A stretch of 64,000 bases of DNA, taken from assembly GCF_051055405.1 (NCBI RefSeq), contig NZ_CP167068.1, positions 1,860,001-1,924,000 on the forward strand, read 5' to 3'. The position numbers were made by a program, and so were the translations under genes. Under the pieces are notes generated by a model, which saw only the letters and a list, made by a program, of their open reading frames with translations, did no database searches and was not told where the DNA came from. This DNA comes from Pseudolachnospira sp051055405 (lineage in GTDB: Bacteria; Bacillota; Clostridia; Lachnospirales; Lachnospiraceae). Of the stretch, positions 57,782 through 64,000 are shown in pieces (positions within the stretch are counted from its first letter, which is position 1; each line of letters starts with the position of its first letter).

Positions 57782-57803
57782 TCCTTTGGGAACATCCATC
57801 GTT

Positions 57804-58520
57804 TTACTCCGCCTGGGTTTCTTCCGGCGCGCCGGTCTCTCCCTGGGTTTCCTCCGTCGCATCAGGTTCCGCGGACACCGGTTCTTTTTGCGTTTCCGCA
57901 CTGTCCGGCATCAGAGATATCGTAATATTTTCTACGGACATATCCGTCTTTCTCTTTACAATATCTTCCACCTGTGCCCGTTCCGCGTCGCTTAGCTGCG
58001 ATTTGCCAATCACAACATCCACCGAGCCATCGGTAATGCTAACCACGGAATTCTCAAATCCCTTTGTTTTTAACAGCGTTTCCGCTGCATTTTCTTTTTC
58101 CGCAATCGTGGTCATGGATACCATCGTATCAATCGCATCCTGCTTTTGTTCGGAAGAAATGTTCTGATTGTTCACAATCTCCAGCAGAGCTTCTTTGTTC
58201 TTTGCACGAACCTGCTCTTTGTTCAGCGTTACCTCAGACATAAATTCCATGACATTGTTTCCGCTGGTAAACACTGCCTCGCCTGGCTCTGACGGTGAAT
58301 TCTCCGAAGGCTGATTCTCTCCGTTTCCTGCGTTCTCATCAGCAGCTGCCCCGGCGGCTTGGTTTTCTCTCATGATGTCTTCTTCTGAAATGTCCGTAAG
58401 ACCTGCCATGTTCGCCGATGCTGGCTCCTCCTTACTTATGTAATTTAGGTACCCGGCTACCGCGATCATGACGGCCAGCAGAGTGAGGACAATTTGGTTC
58501 TTTTTGAATACCCGTTTCAC
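57804..58520 (-). CDS. Stage III sporulation protein AH
   Basis: A 238-aa SpoIIIAH-like protein: an N-terminal membrane helix (KNQIVLTLLAVMIAVAGYLNYI), a variable linker, then the YscJ-like ring-forming domain (QNISSEQKQDAIDTMVSMTTIAEKENAAETLLKTKGFENSVVSITDG). In Bacillus it pairs with forespore SpoIIQ to build the channel between the two cells. The tail rich in PEETQGETG is extra. It starts 18 bases behind spoIIIAG. Confidence 0.93.
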   Translation of the reverse strand: MKRVFKKNQIVLTLLAVMIAVAGYLNYISKEEPASANMAGLTDISEEDIMRENQAAGAAADENAGNGENQPSENSPSEPGEAVFTSGNNVMEFMSEVTLNKEQVRAKNKEALLEIVNNQNISSEQKQDAIDTMVSMTTIAEKENAAETLLKTKGFENSVVSITDGSVDVVIGKSQLSDAERAQVEDIVKRKTDMSVENITISLMPDSAETQKEPVSAEPDATEETQGETGAPEETQAE

Positions 58521-58538
58521 TGCATACGCTCCTTTCGC

Positions 58539-59123
58539 TCATGAACCCCTCTTTAATACTCTAATCTTATGTACCTCAATCGGAAATAATGCTTGCACAG
58601 CCTCAGTGATTTCCGTTTTTACCGTTGCTTTTTCCGCACCTTCGGCCAACACCAACACCCCCTCCACCTCCGGCACGCGTTCTTGCACTACATAAGGACT
58701 TCCGTTCCCTCCGGAACCGCCGACAAGAAGCGTGTCTGAGGCAGAAGAATGTTCGGTCTGACTGCGCATGCCGCCATTGCTGTCGGCTTCCTCTACTTGC
58801 TTATCCGTGCGGGAAATATTCTCCTGAAGCACCTTTTCTCCTCCGTCTTTTAACGTCACCATCACTTGTACCTCTCCCGCTCCATCTACCTGGGATAAAA
58901 TTCTAGTCAGCCTCCTCTCCAGCTGTTCTTCATAAGAAAGTCTTGTGGCGCTTTCACTGGAAGGCTGGTTTTCTACCGGTGTTTCTTCCTTTTTTCCAGT
59001 CGGCCAGGAGATCACTACCAATAAGAGCCCCGAGGCTAAGAGCAGCATCAGTTTTTCCATACGCCCCCATTCCTTAAAAGATTTCCCAGGCCTTTTGTTT
59101 TTCCACATTTCTAGGAAATTCAT
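58539..59123 (-). CDS. Stage III sporulation protein AG
   Basis: A 194-aa protein with one N-terminal helix (LMLLLASGLLLVVISW) and a ring-forming domain containing RRLTRILSQVDGAGEVQVMVTLKDGGEKVLQEN and VEGVLVLAEGAEKATVKTEITEAVQALFPIEVHKIRVLKRG. SpoIIIAG makes a large ring in the outer forespore membrane. It starts 17 bases behind spoIIIAF. Confidence 0.93.
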   Translation of the reverse strand: MNFLEMWKNKRPGKSFKEWGRMEKLMLLLASGLLLVVISWPTGKKEETPVENQPSSESATRLSYEEQLERRLTRILSQVDGAGEVQVMVTLKDGGEKVLQENISRTDKQVEEADSNGGMRSQTEHSSASDTLLVGGSGGNGSPYVVQERVPEVEGVLVLAEGAEKATVKTEITEAVQALFPIEVHKIRVLKRGS

Positions 59124-59140
59124 CGCTCTTTCTCCTTTCT

Positions 59141-59719
59141 CTATCCCCGTAGGCTCAGATGAATCTCTTCCGGCTTCATACCAAGTTCTTTTCCCAATTT
59201 CTCTGCCAAATCAGAAAGGGCGTTATCGTTTCTTCTTTGCTCCTCTCCAATTACAACTGGCTCTATCCAAATCTCATCCCGTTCCCCCTCCTTTCTCACA
59301 AGCACAGCCGTCAAAGAATCAATCTGGCCAAATTCTTCCGCCTCCGGATCTAAATTGATATCTGCGGCAAAAGAAGCAATCTGATATCCTTCCTCTTTTA
59401 CAATCTCCTCCACCTTACTCTGTAAAATCGCTTCATATTCCCCGGAAATCCCTTGCTCTCTGGCCGCCTCCACTTGAGATAAAGCAGCCTCCACCTCCCC
59501 CGCAGGCTGTATCCCCCCAAAGGAATCTATGGCTTCCAAAAGCCGTTGTTCCAGTCCTCCGGCTGAAAGCAGGGGCGAAAGAATAAGGAGCACTAAAATC
59601 AACCCGGAAAAGAAACGCAGATACTTACGGTAGCGTTTATGCGGTAGAATCTGAAACAACAATTCACTAAAAATCAGATAAACCGCCAGATTTTTTACCC
59701 ATCTTAAAATATCTGCCAT
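59141..59719 (-). CDS. Stage III sporulation protein AF
   Basis: A 192-aa protein with two N-terminal helices (WVKNLAVYLIFSELLFQIL and FFSGLILVLLILSPLL) and a soluble domain ending GMKPEEIHLSLRG. It forms part of the SpoIIIA complex in the mother-cell membrane. The ATG at 59719 starts two bases after the spoIIIAE stop; a longer frame runs inside spoIIIAE. Confidence 0.93.
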   Translation of the reverse strand: MADILRWVKNLAVYLIFSELLFQILPHKRYRKYLRFFSGLILVLLILSPLLSAGGLEQRLLEAIDSFGGIQPAGEVEAALSQVEAAREQGISGEYEAILQSKVEEIVKEEGYQIASFAADINLDPEAEEFGQIDSLTAVLVRKEGERDEIWIEPVVIGEEQRRNDNALSDLAEKLGKELGMKPEEIHLSLRG

Positions 59720-59721
59720 AA

Positions 59722-60852
59722 CTACCCCGCATAATAATTGGCATTGGAGGCCGCGCATACAATCGCCACCGTCACCATAAAAAGAATCAATGTGTACAGC
59801 ACCAGTTTTAAAAGCATCTTGGTCCCGCTGGCCACCGCGCTGATACAAGCTACAATCCGCTTGTCCGCCGCCGGCTGCACGATAGCCGCCGCCCCCTGAT
59901 ACATCAAGGTAATCACTCCCAGTTTCAATAATGGCATCAGGCAAAGAATCACAAGAAAAATCAATGCCGCCGTTCCAATTCCATTTTTAATCAAAGCTCC
60001 GCTCCCCAAAAGGACCTGTCCCACGGCATCCGCTCCATTTCCAATCCATGGAATCGCGGAAACCGCTTTTCGGACTGCAGATGATTTTACCGAATCTACC
60101 AAAGGCAGGACCAGGCCCTGTACCAGATTCAAGCCAATAATTAATCCCAAAAGAGATTTTGTTCCCCAGTCCACCACAACTTTCATTAAATCCGTCAGCT
60201 TTGATAAAAAGTCCTCTCGCGATAGAGAATTCACCAAAAGAAGCGTCACATAGATCTCAATAATTGGTACCAGGAATGTCAAAAATAACCACTGAACGCC
60301 ACCGATGGCAAGGAGCGTCAGCTCGTAAAATCCGAGGGAGGTAATCGTACCTCCGGCATAAGCCACCGCCATAAAAAACACCGGTACCAATAAAGACAAA
60401 AAGCTCAAAAGTACCTGAAGCACGCGGGTGCAGATGGAAAGGCTGGCTCCAAACGCAGAAAATAACAGCGCCGCTAACAACAAGTAGCTGACATAAAATC
60501 CAGTCTCTCCCACAGAGTTTTCCGAAAATGCCCCGGCAAAATAAGTAAGCAACGACCCAAAAAGCGCTATCAGAATCGCCTGGCGTACGGCGTTCTTATT
60601 GGAAGCCAATTCGGAAAAGGCAGCCTGCTTCGCTAAAATTCCCATCTGAGATAAGGCGCCGGAAAAATCCCCTTCAAGAACCCGGTCTAACATGTCGCCA
60701 AAACTACTGCTCTCTGCCCCCATCTCCTGTTCCAGATACGCTTCAATCTGGGACAGATCATAATCCTCCGGCTCTGTTCCCGCTCCATAGACCGGTACAG
60801 ACACAAAAATCAGTAAAAACAACAGAATCGCCAGCAATATGAACCGCTTCAT
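59722..60852 (-). CDS. Stage III sporulation protein AE
   Basis: A 376-aa protein with a signal-like N-terminus (RFILLAILLFLLIFVSVPVYG) and about eight helices; GTITSLGFYELTLLAIGGVQWLF and VQGLVLPLVDSVKSSAVRKAVSAIPWIGNGADAVGQVLLGSG are conserved membrane and loop segments. It is a polytopic core component of the channel. ATG at 60852 has GAGGA at eight bases. Confidence 0.94.
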   Translation of the reverse strand: MKRFILLAILLFLLIFVSVPVYGAGTEPEDYDLSQIEAYLEQEMGAESSSFGDMLDRVLEGDFSGALSQMGILAKQAAFSELASNKNAVRQAILIALFGSLLTYFAGAFSENSVGETGFYVSYLLLAALLFSAFGASLSICTRVLQVLLSFLSLLVPVFFMAVAYAGGTITSLGFYELTLLAIGGVQWLFLTFLVPIIEIYVTLLLVNSLSREDFLSKLTDLMKVVVDWGTKSLLGLIIGLNLVQGLVLPLVDSVKSSAVRKAVSAIPWIGNGADAVGQVLLGSGALIKNGIGTAALIFLVILCLMPLLKLGVITLMYQGAAAIVQPAADKRIVACISAVASGTKMLLKLVLYTLILFMVTVAIVCAASNANYYAG

Positions 60853-60862
60853 AAGCATGTCC

Positions 60863-61249
60863 TCAGGAAAGGAAGGTATCCAGCACATCGAGAAGAGCCA
60901 AAAGAATCGGCATACTGATCGCTAGTACCGTTAACTTTCCAAAAATCTCAATCTGAACCGCCACCGCCTGATAACCTGCGTCCCGGCAAATGTTCCCGGC
61001 AAACTCCGCGACATAGGTTACTCCGATGATTTTAAGCAACGTTGTCACATAGACCTCGTTTATGGTCAAATATTCCTGTATCCGCCCAATCAAGTCCAAA
61101 ATACCGCTTACCTTGCCCAGACAATAGAAAAAAATTAAAAGCGTCCCGGCCAGGGAGAGCAGCATACTGTATTCTGGCTTCAACGCTTTCAAAGGAATCG
61201 CCGCCAGCACAATCAGCATCCCCAGCAGAGCCACCGTCATGATTTCCAA
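60863..61249 (-). CDS. Stage III sporulation protein AD
   Basis: A 128-aa membrane protein with four helices (IMTVALLGMLIVLAAIPLKAL, then the following three). TTG at 61249 is chosen because AGGAGG lies eight bases upstream and the product then starts EIMTVALLG as in the family; an ATG nine bases downstream is the alternative. The complex also includes SpoIIIAC. Confidence 0.9.
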   Translation of the reverse strand: MEIMTVALLGMLIVLAAIPLKALKPEYSMLLSLAGTLLIFFYCLGKVSGILDLIGRIQEYLTINEVYVTTLLKIIGVTYVAEFAGNICRDAGYQAVAVQIEIFGKLTVLAISMPILLALLDVLDTFLS

Positions 61250-61262
61250 AAGTGCTTCCTCC

Positions 61263-61457
61263 TCACAATGCAAATAAGTCCCGTATCGTCTGGAACAGAT
61301 CATAAATATAGGGAATCAGCCAGTAAAGCACCAAAAGGAGGCCCGCCATGCTGGTGAGAAAAGCATGTTCTTCCCGTCCGCTATGTTTTAGTACCTGGCA
61401 TAAAACCGAGACCAAAATTCCCACCGCGGCAATTTTAAAAATCAAATTGATGTCCAT
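61263..61457 (-). CDS. Stage III sporulation protein AC
   Basis: A 64-aa protein of two helices (DINLIFKIAAVGILVSVLCQVL and HAFLTSMAGLLLVLYWLIPYI). Length and HSGREEHAFLTSMAG match the family. The start at 61457 follows GAGGAAG. It lies between spoIIIAB and spoIIIAD. Confidence 0.94.
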   Translation of the reverse strand: MDINLIFKIAAVGILVSVLCQVLKHSGREEHAFLTSMAGLLLVLYWLIPYIYDLFQTIRDLFAL

Positions 61458-61480
61458 ATTTTCTACCTCTTCCTCACCTC

Positions 61481-61996
61481 TTACCAGAGAATTAATACCA
61501 GGGCAATTCCCGCACAAACTCCCAGGCATCGAGAAATCCTTCTTTTCCCTGGCAATTCTTCTCTCAGATTTTCTATCTGCCGTTCCCATCGCTCTTCAAA
61601 ATGTTCCAACGTATTTAACTGCATGGTCAAATCCAGGTATCCCAGTTCTTTCCCCAATGCCGTAAGCTCTTTCCGGTCCCCCGCCGTAAGACTGCAGTTT
61701 TTCGGGAGCCCGTCCACTGCCTCCGCCCAGAGTTCCCGCATTCCGCTTCCTGACATTCGCTCCATCCGAACAGCCAGGCCCTGTAAAAATTCTTTCCAGG
61801 GAGAAGACAGCCGCTCCGCCACTTGGCAAAATGCTTGTGGGAATGGGATATAGGAACAACGAAGTTCCCCCCGAAGCAGCTGAAGCATCTGTTCCACTTG
61901 CTCCATTGCCGCAATCCGATCCGCTAATTCTTGTCCGGCGAAAAATCCCATCAACGTACAAGCGAAAAAAATCAGAAACAGTCCGATTCCTTTCAT
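61481..61996 (-). CDS. Stage III sporulation protein AB
   Basis: A 171-aa protein: an N-terminal helix (KGIGLFLIFFACTLMGFFAG), a helical body with LRGELRCSYIPFPQAFCQVAERL and AVDGLPKNCSLTAGDRKELTALGKELGYLDLTMQLNTLE, and a final helix (RCLGVCAGIALVLILW). SpoIIIAB resembles a type II secretion F-like protein. It overlaps spoIIIAA by ATGA. Confidence 0.93.
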   Translation of the reverse strand: MKGIGLFLIFFACTLMGFFAGQELADRIAAMEQVEQMLQLLRGELRCSYIPFPQAFCQVAERLSSPWKEFLQGLAVRMERMSGSGMRELWAEAVDGLPKNCSLTAGDRKELTALGKELGYLDLTMQLNTLEHFEERWERQIENLREELPGKRRISRCLGVCAGIALVLILW

Positions 61997-62943
61997 CGCC
62001 GTCCCTCCCCGAGCCGCCGCCCGCCCTCATCGAGCGCTTCCCAGAAAACATCCCCTTCTTTTTTGGCTGAAAGAATCAGATATCGCTCAAAAATTCCTTC
62101 TTCCACCAGATGACAAAGCACAGGCTTTCTCCGAAGATCCTCCAACGAATTTCCATGCACCGTGGCCAAAATTCCACAGCCGCAATGCAGTCCATAGGAC
62201 AACGCTTCCAAATCTGCCTGCGTTCCCACTTCATCTACCGCAATAATCCGCGGCGACATCGTTCGAAGAAGCATCAAAATGCCCGCCGCCTTCGGACAGC
62301 CATCCAGCACATCCGTATGCTTTCCCAGATCATTTTGAGGGATTCCGCTGGAACAGGCTCCCAGCTCCGACCGCTCGTCCACTACTCCTACCGTCTGGGG
62401 CGGATGGACTCCTCCATCGGAAATCTGACGGATGATATCGCGTAAAAGAGTCGTCTTTCCCAGCCGGGGCGGAGAAACAATCAACGTATGGCAGAACCTG
62501 TCCCCTTTCCAAAGATAGGGCAATACTCCATCGGCACAGCCTGGAACCTGACGGGCCAAACGAACGTTTAAAAAGGAGATGTATTTCAGCCCTCGAATCT
62601 CTCCGCCTGAAACAACGGCTTTTCCCGCCAATCCGACCCGGTGTCCCCCCGGTATGGTGATAAATCCCTGCCGAAGTTCTTCCTCAAAAGCGTAGAGAGA
62701 ATAATGGCTGACAAACTCCAACGTCTCTCGGATGTCCGCCGCCGTTACCACATAAGCCTCCCGCCAGTTCCCGGAGATACGGCCTGAAGACGTCAAATAC
62801 TCTTCCCCTCGTCCCCGGCAGATACATAGAGGTTGTCCTGTCCTCAAGCGGATTTCCTCAAAATGCAAAAAATCCGCGGCGCTCCTCTCCAGGATGCTGC
62901 GGATTTTTCTCCCAAAAATACAGATCAATTCCTCTTTTTTCAT
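61993..62943 (-). CDS. Stage III sporulation protein AA (ATPase)
   Basis: A 316-aa secretion-type ATPase that starts the operon. The Walker A is IVSPPRLGKTTLLRDII (with P-R in place of GxxG), Walker B RIIAVDEVGTQADLEAL, and the His/Gly region GCGILATVHGNSLEDL. The other key residues are GLAGKAVVSGGEIRGLKYISFLNVRLARQVPG. ATG at 62943 has GGGAG nine bases upstream. It is read from a sigma-E promoter just above. Confidence 0.95.
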   Translation of the reverse strand: MKKEELICIFGRKIRSILERSAADFLHFEEIRLRTGQPLCICRGRGEEYLTSSGRISGNWREAYVVTAADIRETLEFVSHYSLYAFEEELRQGFITIPGGHRVGLAGKAVVSGGEIRGLKYISFLNVRLARQVPGCADGVLPYLWKGDRFCHTLIVSPPRLGKTTLLRDIIRQISDGGVHPPQTVGVVDERSELGACSSGIPQNDLGKHTDVLDGCPKAAGILMLLRTMSPRIIAVDEVGTQADLEALSYGLHCGCGILATVHGNSLEDLRRKPVLCHLVEEGIFERYLILSAKKEGDVFWEALDEGGRRLGEGRR

Positions 62944-62965
62944 ATTCCCGCGCTCCCTTACCCTC

Positions 62966-62993
62966 AATATATGAGTAGGAGCGCGAAATATTC
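62966..62993 (-). promoter_or_regulatory. Sigma-E-type promoter of the spoIIIA operon
   Basis: On the minus strand GAATATT (62993-62987), 13 bases, CATATATT (62973-62966). This fits the sigma-E pattern KMATATT-N13/14-CATACANT with one mismatch in the -10. It stands 23 bases before the spoIIIAA start. Sigma-E control of spoIIIA is known in Bacillus. Confidence 0.8.
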
Positions 62994-63075
62994 CATTCAC
63001 TTGTCCACGAAATCAAAACTTGTCCTGATAAAATTTTTTCTTTATAAAATTCAGGAATCAAAAGATCTCTGAATC

Positions 63076-64000
63076 TTAATAGAAAGAATGCAGCGGAAAA
63101 TCCCCACAAGCAAAGGGAAGTTCCTCAGAAAAGGACAGTTCTTTTGTTTCAAACAGTACACGCACAGCCGCCTCATAGGAAGACAGTTGTTCCGCCTTGC
63201 GGATCGCCTTCTGACATTTGGCGCTGTCTGAAAAGAGGGCCCCCAAATAAAACCAAAGTTCCTTCATCTTAAATAAAACGCTTCTGTCGCCAAAAAGCTG
63301 CGACCGGTATCCCTCAAAAAGCAGATCGTGAAAATTCCTCAGCGTCTGCTTTGTAAAAACTTCATGTCCAGACGCCATTTCCACCAAACCAGGGTTCGCC
63401 AACAGCCCCCGTCCGAGCATAACGGCAGAGATACTAGAAAAATGGTCTTTTAAGCATTCGATATCTTGAATCCGAAATAAGTCCCCGTTATAACAAATGG
63501 GATTTTTGCTCTTTTCCACCGCCTCCTGCAAACATTCCATATGTACTGGCTTCCGGTAGAAGTCTTTCTGCACCCGCGGATGCACAATCAGTTCTTCCAA
63601 TGGAAATCGGTTAAAGATCTCTAGGAGCCTGGAAAACTCCTCCGGCGTCTCCAGCCCCACCCTCGTTTTTATGGAGATCCTCAAATCCGTACCGGAAAAG
63701 ATTTGATCGAGGAAAGCCTCCAGCCTCTCCGGCTGCGCCAGAAACCCTGCTCCCTTGCCTTTGGAAACAACCGTGGCAGAAGGACATCCCAGGTTCAAAT
63801 TGATCTCTTGATACCCCAGATCCGAAAGTTTATCGGCAGCCCAGAGAAAAGCCTCCGCCCGATTGGTCAGAAGCTGTGGAACCAACAAAATCCCTGCATT
63901 ATTTTCAGGCAGAATGTCTCGTTCTTCCCTGGTGTGAAACTTCCGGCTTTGATTGGGCGATAAAAAAGGGGTAAAATATTTGTCGATATGGGGAAAAAAG
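63076..64000 (-). CDS. tRNA-dihydrouridine synthase, 5' partial
   Basis: A Dus-family flavoenzyme that reduces uridine in tRNA. The frame is open to the window edge at 64000, giving about 308 residues. INLNLGCPSATVVSKGKGAGFL holds the active-site Cys, SIKTRVGLE the FMN-phosphate region, LIVHPRVQKDFYRKPV the substrate loop, and ICYNGDLF and MLGRGLLANPGL close the barrel. The distal part (from EVFTKQTLRNF) is helical. The start codon lies outside. It precedes spoIIIAA on the same strand but has a separate promoter region behind it. Confidence 0.92.
   Translation of the reverse strand, partial: FFPHIDKYFTPFLSPNQSRKFHTREERDILPENNAGILLVPQLLTNRAEAFLWAADKLSDLGYQEINLNLGCPSATVVSKGKGAGFLAQPERLEAFLDQIFSGTDLRISIKTRVGLETPEEFSRLLEIFNRFPLEELIVHPRVQKDFYRKPVHMECLQEAVEKSKNPICYNGDLFRIQDIECLKDHFSSISAVMLGRGLLANPGLVEMASGHEVFTKQTLRNFHDLLFEGYRSQLFGDRSVLFKMKELWFYLGALFSDSAKCQKAIRKAEQLSSYEAAVRVLFETKELSFSEELPFACGDFPLHSFY

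Overview
The window looks like a chromosomal segment of an anaerobic, endospore-forming gut Firmicute, most likely a Lachnospiraceae member. The support is a complete spoIIIAA-AH operon, an alpha/beta SASP, CotF-like coat proteins, a trimeric NADH-linked [FeFe] hydrogenase, a Na+-pumping oxaloacetate decarboxylase set and many small Clostridia-type families. I name no species. Most genes lie on the minus strand.

Region by region: (1) 1-3.0 kb is an accessory island. It holds an IS3-type insertion sequence cut by the window edge, a YafQ-like toxin-antitoxin pair, an XRE repressor facing a phage-like gene across a three-half-site operator, and two small unknown genes, next to tRNA-Thr(GGT). (2) 3.5-17.0 kb is housekeeping: cysE-cysS-mrnC-rlmB-small Zn protein; glycyl-tRNA synthetase and a lipoprotein; cmk-ispH-rpsA with a flavoprotein; and oadG-biotin carrier-oadB-oadA. 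A 249-bp imperfect fold-back sequence lies between the flavoprotein and the oad genes. (3) 17.3-22.5 kb has cobS with a phosphatase, a MATE pump, a flavin reductase, a D,D-carboxypeptidase and two CotF-like proteins. (4) 22.6-26.7 kb encodes the hydrogenase behind a Rex-like box and a leader hairpin. (5) 26.9-37.1 kb has a LacI regulator, an IS110 insertion and a six-gene sugar operon: Zn dehydrogenase, apiosidase-like hydrolase, FucI-type isomerase, split transketolase and FGGY kinase. (6) 37.2-43.9 kb has a Bce-type peptide sensing and detoxification module with a 33-residue membrane peptide gene, plus an amidohydrolase and a threonine aldolase. (7) 44-54.5 kb is mixed: an HPr-like protein, a DUF255 protein, a MerR/MATE pair, an unrecognised membrane protein, DUF421, asnA, vanZ, an isolated Spo0A-type DNA-binding domain, an SDR and two tRNA-Gly genes. 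(8) 54.8-57.6 kb has an isochorismatase-family hydrolase, the SASP, and an autoregulated-looking PadR-DUF1700-DUF4097-PspC envelope module. (9) 57.8-63.0 kb is the spoIIIA operon with a recognisable sigma-E promoter. (10) The window ends inside a tRNA-dihydrouridine synthase.

The most interesting signals are as follows. The sugar operon at 29.8-37.1 kb can be read as a D-apiose-type route (hydrolase, isomerase, kinase, split transketolase) that uses an unexpected isomerase family; it is separated from its likely LacI-controlled promoter by IS110. A dispersed palindromic repeat occurs at 37.1, 44.1 and 51.2 kb, and its terminal motif AATTTCCTATAGAATAAAA recurs next to intrinsic terminators. 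The 249-bp fold-back element, the 33-aa peptide gene of the Bce cluster and the phage-like switch near 1.9 kb are also notable. No CRISPR array, rRNA or replication origin was seen. Assignments rest on reading the sequence and recalled family knowledge; no searches were run.
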